Assembly: GCA_938092195.1 (NCBI GenBank)
Contig: CALKHD010000229.1
Span: forward strand, 1-5,511
Length of the DNA stretch: 5,511 nucleotides
From: an uncultured Flavobacteriales bacterium
GTDB lineage: Bacteria > Bacteroidota > Bacteroidia > Flavobacteriales_D > Sanyastnellaceae
Reading direction: 5' to 3'
How positions within the stretch are numbered: the first letter of the stretch is position 1; each line of letters starts with the position of its first letter. Positions 1 to 4,183 of the stretch are shown piece by piece. Under the pieces are notes generated by a model. That model was not told the origin of the DNA. It saw only the letters and a program-made list of their open reading frames with translations, and did not search any database. The position numbers and the translations under genes are program-made.

Positions 1-471
1 ACCAGCTCGGCGATTTGGGCCGTAATAGCTGTTGTCCCATCCGGTCAGAACCATGGGCAGTACCGACCATTCGCTGGGTAAATCTTGCGCTTGGAGGCTC
101 TCGATCATGGCCGGTCGATGTCGGTCGGCCAGGGCGTGAACCAGTTTGAACCGCATCATGCCCTCTTCTAAGATTCGCCCCAACGCGCGGTCGGCGTGGT
201 GCTCGGCCAGCGGCAGGTTCTCCAACTCCGCAATCAAGGTTTCGGCCCACGGACTCACAGGCCGCCAGTGGTTCACCGTCAGTTGGGGGGTCATGGGGGT
301 GGTGAGGCACCCTGGCTCGATCTTTTCCAAATCAAAGGCCCACGGCCTGTCCTCCAAGTCGGACACCATGACTGCCCATCGCTGCAAATCGGGTTGTGCA
401 ACCACAGGGTTCTTGGACATCAAAACGAGGCCCAAACAAATAACAGCCATTGACCGGGTCAGTATCAGCAT
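1..471 (-). CDS. Exported SLT/MltD-like protein, 5' part only; catalytic Glu apparently absent
   Basis: This is an open minus-strand frame of 157 codons that runs off the left edge without a stop. The ATG at 471 gives a complete signal peptide: Arg6, a hydrophobic core at about residues 8-18, and VVA cut before Gln26. The ATG at 450 would lack the positive N-region, and an in-frame TAA lies further upstream. Residues 130-157 (beginning DLPSEWSVLPMV) align without gaps to the start of the SLT domain of MltD-type lytic transglycosylases, where the family has LP-hydrophobic-V-E-S-A and then P-x-G-x-x-G. Here the Glu position is Leu142, followed by T-G-W-D-N. The flanking LP, Pro152 and terminal Gly157 fit the family. 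The usual role would be cleaving peptidoglycan in the periplasm. With the general acid missing, it may be a non-catalytic binding protein. Assignment rests on about 28 residues, so another alpha-helical exported protein is possible. Confidence 0.5.
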   Translation of the reverse strand, partial: MLILTRSMAVICLGLVLMSKNPVVAQPDLQRWAVMVSDLEDRPWAFDLEKIEPGCLTTPMTPQLTVNHWRPVSPWAETLIAELENLPLAEHHADRALGRILEEGMMRFKLVHALADRHRPAMIESLQAQDLPSEWSVLPMVLTGWDNSYYGPNRRAG

Positions 472-536
472 ATTCGGACACGAAGATGCGGGCCTTCCAC
501 TTTAACTTCTACACCCAACCACCTGTTGTTCTGCCC
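472..536. other. Divergent intergenic region
   Basis: This 65-bp gap lies between the divergent starts of the SLT-like gene and the histidine kinase, so promoters for both should lie in or near it. I found no clean Bacteroidota promoter (TTG, about 19 nt, TAnnTTTG) on either strand. The closest plus-strand match is TAACTTCT at 503-510, with no TTG at a suitable distance. No clear ribosome binding site precedes either start. If the kinase began at an earlier in-frame codon (TTG 450 or ATG 486), this gap would shrink or vanish. Confidence 0.4.
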
Positions 537-2135
537 ATGTCTTCGAAATCCATCCACCATGTGGAAATGCGTGAGCGCATTTTGGCGTTGGAAAAGCAGG
601 TGGCCAAACTCCAGGCCAAACAGCTGAATTACCAGGGAATCCTCGAGAACATGGAGCTCGGGATTTTGGAGGTGGACCTGGAAGAACGCATCGTGAAGGC
701 GTACCCCAAATTCTGTGAGCTTTTGGGCTATACCGAGGAGGAGTTGATGGGAAAAAAGGCCTCTGAAATGCTGTTGGATCAGGAGCTCCATGAGCAAATG
801 GACAAGCAGACATTGGCCCGCAACAATGGAGAGTCGGGACTTTATGAAGTGCCTGTCAGAACCAAGTCAGGAGAGGTGAAGTGGTTGCTTATCAGCGGCG
901 TTCCCGTGCGAAATTCCAAGGGAGAAATCGTGGGCTCCATGGGAACCCACTACGACATCAGTGAGCGAAAGCGAGACGAAGAAGCCTTGATGCTGGCCAA
1001 GTTTGAAGCTGAGAGCGCGCGTCAGGCAGAGCGCGAATTCTTGACCAAAATGAGCCATGAAATCCGCACCCCCATGAATGCCATCATGGGCATGTCAGTG
1101 CTCATGAGTGAGACGGGCTTGGATGCCGAGCAAAGAAAATTGCTCAATGGTATCCAGCATGGGAGCGCCCTTCTTCAGCGCATGCTCGATGGTGTCATGG
1201 ACCTGTCCAAATTGGAGGCCAATCAAATGGAGTGCCGGTTGGAAGCTGCAGAATTGGCGCCCCTTTTTGAAGCTGTCGTGGCTTCATTTGAACCGCTTCT
1301 GCAAGAAAAAGGTGTGTCGCTTGGCTGTTCTTTGGCGCCGGAGTTGAATGGCAGGTTCATGGTGGATGGCCCCATTCTTTCCCGCGTGCTCATGAACATC
1401 ATTGGGAATGCGGCCAAGTTCACGGCCAAAGGTTCCATTGAAGTATCGGCCCAATGGAACCAAGATGGGAAGGGAGAAGATGGGCGCCTGGACGTGCAAG
1501 TGAAGGACTCAGGAGTGGGCATCGAGGCTTCAGATGTAGAACACATTTTTGGCCGTTTTAAACAGGCTTCCAACCGCAAAGTTGAACACGGTGGGACGGG
1601 TCTTGGCTTGACCATTGTCAAGGAACTGTGTCAGTTGCATGGAGGTGATGTCTCCGTGGAAAGCACGTTGGGAAAGGGCAGCACATTCTTGTTTCATTTT
1701 GCGGCAAGGAAGGTGGCCATAGAGGTGAACAAGGCCCGCCAAGAAATTGCAGATTTGAGGGGCGTCCGGATTTTGGTGGCCGAGGACAACGCACTGAATC
1801 TGTTTTTCATTCAAACCTTGCTCAAGCGCTGGGGATGCAACGCCACCTTCGTTTCGGATGGAAATGAAGCCATCGAGGAATGGAGGTCCAAACCGTTCGA
1901 TGTGATCTTGATGGACATTCAAATGCCCAATTGCAATGGGCTGGAGGCGGCTGCGTTGATTCGCTCAGAAGAAAAGAAGAATGACAAGGCACACCTCCCC
2001 ATTGTGGCCTTGAGTGCGTTTGCCTTTGATCACGACAAAAAGGAAGCGCTGGGTGTTGGAATGGATGATTACTTGATCAAGCCTTACACCGAGGATCAGC
2101 TGATGAATGTCTTGCGCAAATACAGCCATTCTTGA
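537..2135 (+). CDS. Soluble hybrid sensor histidine kinase (PAS-HisKA-HATPase-REC)
   Basis: A 532-aa cytoplasmic two-component sensor that should autophosphorylate on His and pass phosphate to its own receiver. Numbering from ATG 537: a short coiled coil (about 10-31); a PAS domain with PAC end (about 31-145, ending in YDISERK); the HisKA H-box SHEIRTPMN with phospho-His174; an N-box around Asn287-Asn291; G1 DSGVGI (Asp324); an F-box near 338-342; G2 GGTGLGL (352-358); then a receiver (about 410-528) with acidic pair Glu416/Asp417, phospho-acceptor Asp460 in LMDIQMP, Ser493 in the usual Thr/Ser switch position, and Lys515 in IKPY. All catalytic residues are present. There is no membrane segment or periplasmic domain, so the PAS domain probably senses an internal cue. 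The frame opens earlier (TTG 450, ATG 486), but those starts add a non-domain extension that runs toward or into the divergent gene; ATG 567 is a shorter alternative. No partner regulator is visible nearby. Confidence 0.93.
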   Translation: MSSKSIHHVEMRERILALEKQVAKLQAKQLNYQGILENMELGILEVDLEERIVKAYPKFCELLGYTEEELMGKKASEMLLDQELHEQMDKQTLARNNGESGLYEVPVRTKSGEVKWLLISGVPVRNSKGEIVGSMGTHYDISERKRDEEALMLAKFEAESARQAEREFLTKMSHEIRTPMNAIMGMSVLMSETGLDAEQRKLLNGIQHGSALLQRMLDGVMDLSKLEANQMECRLEAAELAPLFEAVVASFEPLLQEKGVSLGCSLAPELNGRFMVDGPILSRVLMNIIGNAAKFTAKGSIEVSAQWNQDGKGEDGRLDVQVKDSGVGIEASDVEHIFGRFKQASNRKVEHGGTGLGLTIVKELCQLHGGDVSVESTLGKGSTFLFHFAARKVAIEVNKARQEIADLRGVRILVAEDNALNLFFIQTLLKRWGCNATFVSDGNEAIEEWRSKPFDVILMDIQMPNCNGLEAAALIRSEEKKNDKAHLPIVALSAFAFDHDKKEALGVGMDDYLIKPYTEDQLMNVLRKYSHS

Positions 2136-2204
2136 CTTTGCCATCGTCCGAAGCCTTATGTAATCGGGTTGTGGGTCAAGATTAAGTAGATAAAAAGATG
2201 ATTA

Positions 2205-2232
2205 TTGTCGACGAAGTTGCAAATACCTTTTG
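2205..2232 (+). promoter_or_regulatory. Possible Bacteroidota-type promoter ahead of the structured RNA
   Basis: TTG at 2205-2207 is followed after 16 nt by TACCTTTT(G) at 2224-2232, close to the Bacteroidota -7 consensus TAnnTTTG but with one extra T and short spacing. Transcription would start near 2238, upstream of the hairpins at 2263-2342. A TATAAT string at 2243-2248 is an alternative -10 but has no good -35 partner, and this phylum rarely uses that motif. Weak evidence; proposed mainly because a transcript across the hairpins needs a start. Confidence 0.25.
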
Positions 2233-2237
2233 CGAAC
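2216..2237. repeat. Imperfect inverted repeat (GTT-GCAAA / TTTGC-g-AAC)
   Basis: The arms 2216-2223 and 2229-2237 are complementary over 8 bp with one bulged G at 2234, around a 5-nt centre. It lies 80 bp past the kinase stop. It is AT-rich with no following T tract, so it does not look like an intrinsic terminator. It overlaps a possible -7 element (TACCTTTT at 2224-2231), so it could be an operator or chance. Seen directly; function unknown. Confidence 0.35.
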
Positions 2238-2262
2238 CGAGATATAATGTGTAAATTAAAGA

Positions 2263-2350
2263 TGTGGTTGACAGGCACTTCCGTTTAGGGAAGTCAGCCA
2301 CAGTTGTGAATCGTAGAGAAGCACCCGCAACGGCGGGTGTTTCCATTTTT
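2263..2350 (+). ncRNA. Candidate structured small RNA or leader, family not recognised
   Basis: This stretch between the kinase and the YkuK-like gene has two strong helices in plus orientation. The first pairs 2263-2272 with 2293-2302 (10 bp including one G-T) and continues into an inner helix TTCC 2279-2282 with GGAA 2289-2292 and a GTTTAG loop; a 6-nt asymmetric bulge (AGGCAC) separates the two. After a 16-nt single-stranded linker comes the GC-rich hairpin 2319-2342 and a short T run. The order of structured body then terminator fits a free-standing small RNA of about 90-110 nt. It could instead be an untranslated leader with an attenuator for the YkuK-like gene. It does not match what I know of tmRNA, small SRP RNA or a tRNA. 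The helices are seen in the sequence; that it is transcribed is inference. Confidence 0.4.
2319..2350 (+). terminator. Rho-independent terminator-like hairpin
   Basis: CACCCGC (2322-2328) pairs perfectly with GCGGGTG (2333-2339) around an AACG loop. A G-T and two A-T pairs extend the stem to 10 bp, and the tail is ccattttt. It sits 185 bp past the kinase stop and 93 bp before the next start. It could end a small RNA, end kinase readthrough, or attenuate the next gene. The T tract is interrupted by CCA, so efficiency is uncertain. Confidence 0.6.
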
Positions 2351-2435
2351 AGACATTTTGAGTCCGGGTTACTTTGTGGAGAAGCTCAATGTCGGGTCGG
2401 TTGCAACAGGCAAGCCCCGTGATAATTTGAACTGC

Positions 2436-2909
2436 ATGGTGGCAGATCGATCAGACCGCAGTTTCAAAATCATGGGGGGGAGGAAGACCTTCGACGTGTG
2501 TGATTACGTCTCACAAATGGGCTCGTCGGGCAGCTCCTTTGCTCTGTATGTGGGGTGTGATAGCCAAAACCACAGGAACCACACGGTTTACGTGACCACC
2601 GTCGTCTTTCGCTTTCCCCGTTCAGGCGCCCACGTGATTTACAGGAAAGAAAAGGTGCCAAAAATCTCAGACCTCTGGACCAAACTGTGGGGGGAGACAG
2701 AACGCTCAGTGGCCCTGGCCCATCTGATTCGCGAAGAAACGGGGGTGGAGGTCGAGCAGATTGACCTGGACTTCAACACCGATCCTGCGCACCCCTCCAA
2801 CAAATTGTTGAGCGCTTCTGCGGGATACATCCAATCTTTGGGCTTTCAAAGTGCGGCAAAGCCCAACCTGCTGATGGCGGCGTGGGCCGCAGATGCCCTC
2901 TGTCAATGA
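2436..2909 (+). CDS. YkuK/DUF458 family RNase H-like protein
   Basis: A 157-aa soluble protein matching the YkuK (DUF458) family, which has a predicted RNase H-like fold. The family's signature block is clear: YVGCDSQNHR at residues 38-47 with Asp42, then YRKEKVPKI, the helix SDLWTKLWGETERSVALA, and IDLDFNTDP with Asp110, Asp112 and Asp116. The C-terminal helix ends AADALCQ with Asp153. These acidic residues could form a metal site, as in RNase H-fold enzymes. The true substrate is not known. ATG 2436 is chosen because family members begin shortly before the residues around GGRKTF; ATG 2472 is equally credible and would give 145 aa. The frame is open back to a GTG at 2337, but that lies inside the terminator hairpin and is unlikely. 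No Shine-Dalgarno is seen. The stop overlaps the next start (ATGA), so the two genes are probably co-translated. A weak -7-like TTACTTTG lies at 2369-2376. Confidence 0.85.
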   Translation: MVADRSDRSFKIMGGRKTFDVCDYVSQMGSSGSSFALYVGCDSQNHRNHTVYVTTVVFRFPRSGAHVIYRKEKVPKISDLWTKLWGETERSVALAHLIREETGVEVEQIDLDFNTDPAHPSNKLLSASAGYIQSLGFQSAAKPNLLMAAWAADALCQ

Positions 2910-3391
2910 AGACCACCCAAAAGTTGGAGACCCGTGTTGGTGTCAAAGCCCCCATGCACGAAGTGTGGGACTTCTTTCAAACGGCCCAGAACCTCACCAC
3001 CATGACCCCGCCGGACCAAAAAGTCCGCATCGAGAGCAACGGTGATGTGCCCCTTCGTCCAGGCTTGGAGATTCGAATTTCTGTTTCGCCTGCGCTCGGG
3101 ATTCGAACCGGTTGGCTCACCCGCATTGAAGAGGTGCATCCCGCAAAGGAGGGGGGGCGAGAGGCTTGGTTCAGAGACACCCAGCAACAAGGGCCATTTT
3201 CGCTGTGGAACCACACCCACCGTTTTGTGGCCATGGACCATGGCGGTACTGAAATTGTGGATGAGCTGGAGTACCGGCTGCCCCTGGGTGCGGTTGGCCA
3301 AGCTGTGGCCGGCTGGTGGATCAAACGGCAAATGCAAGACCTGTTTGAATTCCGCACGGCAGCCTTGCATCAAGCCTTTGGTGCACCTTGA
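2906..3391 (+). CDS. SRPBCC (Bet v1-like) ligand-binding domain protein, COG4276-like
   Basis: A single-domain 161-aa cytosolic protein of the START/Bet v1-like SRPBCC superfamily. The subgroup pattern is visible in order: an opening strand LETRVGVKAP (residues 7-16), HEVWDFFQTAQNLTTMTPP (18-36), the proline/glycine turn at about 49-53 before EIRISV, TGWLTRIEEV (68-77), QGPFSLWNHTHRF (95-107), DELEYRLPLGAVG (119-131) and the long C-terminal helix (about 134-157). The fold normally makes a hydrophobic pocket for a lipid or other small ligand; neither ligand nor reaction can be read from this sequence. ATG 2906 overlaps the upstream TGA in ATGA, the usual sign of translational coupling, and removes an eight-residue leader that reads through the neighbouring gene's end. 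In some genomes such proteins sit beside oxidoreductase or cell-division inhibitor-like genes; here the partner is the YkuK-like gene. Confidence 0.85.
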   Translation: MKTTQKLETRVGVKAPMHEVWDFFQTAQNLTTMTPPDQKVRIESNGDVPLRPGLEIRISVSPALGIRTGWLTRIEEVHPAKEGGREAWFRDTQQQGPFSLWNHTHRFVAMDHGGTEIVDELEYRLPLGAVGQAVAGWWIKRQMQDLFEFRTAALHQAFGAP

Positions 3392-3435
3392 TTCAAACCA
3401 TGTTCTTGTCACTGGTGCTCCTTGTTGAACAGAGA

Positions 3436-3443
3436 CACCTTTG
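3436..3443 (+). promoter_or_regulatory. Possible -7 element for the secreted-protein/C25 unit
   Basis: CACCTTTG in the 71-bp gap before the secreted-protein gene matches seven of eight positions of the Bacteroidota -7 motif TAnnTTTG, counting the free positions. It lies 19 nt before ATG 3463, implying a very short leader. No well-placed TTG occurs upstream (nearest at 3406-3408, 27 nt away). Suggestive only. Confidence 0.25.
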
Positions 3444-3462
3444 GTGGCATTAACTTGCTCGC

Positions 3463-4167
3463 ATGCACGCACGCTCATTTCTGTGGCTCGCCATGTCTGT
3501 CTTCGTTTTGACTCCGCTCCAAACGAAGGCCCAGTTTGGCATTGCGCCCACCGACAGTTTGGTGGATGTGTTCCCCACCGACAGCCTGACGCGCATTTTT
3601 CAGATTGACTTCCCGAACCAAAGTCAGGATTCACTGGGCTTGTCTTGGCGCCGCGTGGGCGGTGGATGGACCGACGGCTGGGACGTGAACCTGTGTGACT
3701 TGGGGGAGTGCTACACCGGCGTGCCTTCCGATGCCGACATGATTCCCTGCGCCCCCGATGGTGCGGGATACTTGAAATTGCTGGTGAATGCCCTCGGCAT
3801 TGAAGGCGAGTGTGTCCTTCATTTCTGGGTTTGGCCCACCGGCAACCAAGACGCCTTGGTCAACATTTACTACGACCTGCGCAATGGCGGCGTAAGTCAC
3901 GTTCATTCCGCAGCAAAGCCTTCCTCCCTTGTGGCCTACCCCAACCCCGTGAGGTCGGGTGAAGAGGTTCGGGTCTCGGGCGAACCCTCCCTTTTGGAAT
4001 TTCCTTCTTCTTCCATGCAACGCATCGGCCCATTGGGCTCGTTGCATGATTGTGACGTCAAAGCCACATCCACAGGGTGGAGCATCTCTACCCAAGGCTG
4101 GTCGAGCGGATTGCACTTGCTCCGGGCAAGGGAATCCGACGGCTTCATTCGTCTTTTTGTTCAATGA
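3463..4167 (+). CDS. Secreted protein with T9SS type A sorting tail, function unknown
   Basis: A 234-aa exported protein. Residues 1-23 form a signal peptide (Arg4, hydrophobic core about 6-17, cleavage TKA before Gln24). A two-unit repeat with PTDSL follows (28-45). Residues about 46-140 look like one beta-rich, Ig-like domain with the pattern SWRRVGGGWTDGWDVNLCD and GIEGECVLHFWVWP. Cys78, Cys83, Cys96 and Cys117 may form disulfides. From about residue 155 the tail begins AYPNPVRSGEEVRVSG and ends with GWSSGLHLLRARESDGFIRLFVQ, the layout of a T9SS type A sorting domain (YPNP start, late G-[YL]-x-hydrophobic strand, final hydrophobic strand). The protein should therefore cross the outer membrane by T9SS and be anchored or released. 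Its specific role is not recognised. It sits 16 bp ahead of the C25 peptidase gene, so both are probably co-transcribed. No Shine-Dalgarno is seen at ATG 3463. Confidence 0.8.
   Translation: MHARSFLWLAMSVFVLTPLQTKAQFGIAPTDSLVDVFPTDSLTRIFQIDFPNQSQDSLGLSWRRVGGGWTDGWDVNLCDLGECYTGVPSDADMIPCAPDGAGYLKLLVNALGIEGECVLHFWVWPTGNQDALVNIYYDLRNGGVSHVHSAAKPSSLVAYPNPVRSGEEVRVSGEPSLLEFPSSSMQRIGPLGSLHDCDVKATSTGWSISTQGWSSGLHLLRARESDGFIRLFVQ
3547..3600 (+). repeat. Diverged 27-bp tandem duplication encoding a 9-residue unit
   Basis: The 11-mer CCCACCGACAG occurs at 3547-3557 and again exactly 27 bp later at 3574-3584, in frame. The encoded units are roughly PTDSLVDVF and PTDSLTRIF, just after the signal peptide of the secreted protein. 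Beyond the shared core the two DNA units differ at most positions, so the duplication is old or kept at protein level. It may form two similar beta strands. Confidence 0.5.
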
Positions 4168-4183
4168 CCTGCAAATCATCAAC

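Noticed and set aside
146..505. Plus-strand reading frames at the left edge (119 and 85 codons).
   Set aside because: They are shadows of the minus-strand exported protein, which has a signal peptide and a family match; the plus-strand translations have neither.
450..536. Kinase start at TTG 450 giving a 29-residue longer protein.
   Set aside because: The extension has no domain, uses a rare start codon and overlaps the first codons of the divergent gene; ATG 537 or 567 fits the coiled coil and PAS start better.
2288..2376. Cobalamin riboswitch: GGGAA, TGTGAATC, CCCGCAACGG and GAGTCCGG occur in that order, resembling parts of the B12 riboswitch core and B12 box.
   Set aside because: The P5 stem around TGTGAATC does not pair, the GCCACTG...GGGAAGG module between core and B12 box is missing (only about 25 nt there), the B12 box diverges after GAGTCCGG, and no B12-related gene follows. 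An Infernal search with RF00174 would settle it.
2337..2435. YkuK-like gene start at GTG 2337.
   Set aside because: It lies inside the terminator-like stem, and the added 33 residues precede the family's normal N-terminus.
2903..3634. Long minus-strand frame of 243 codons opposite the SRPBCC gene.
   Set aside because: It is antisense to a clear SRPBCC gene and runs into the next one; its composition is that expected from antisense of a GC-rich gene.
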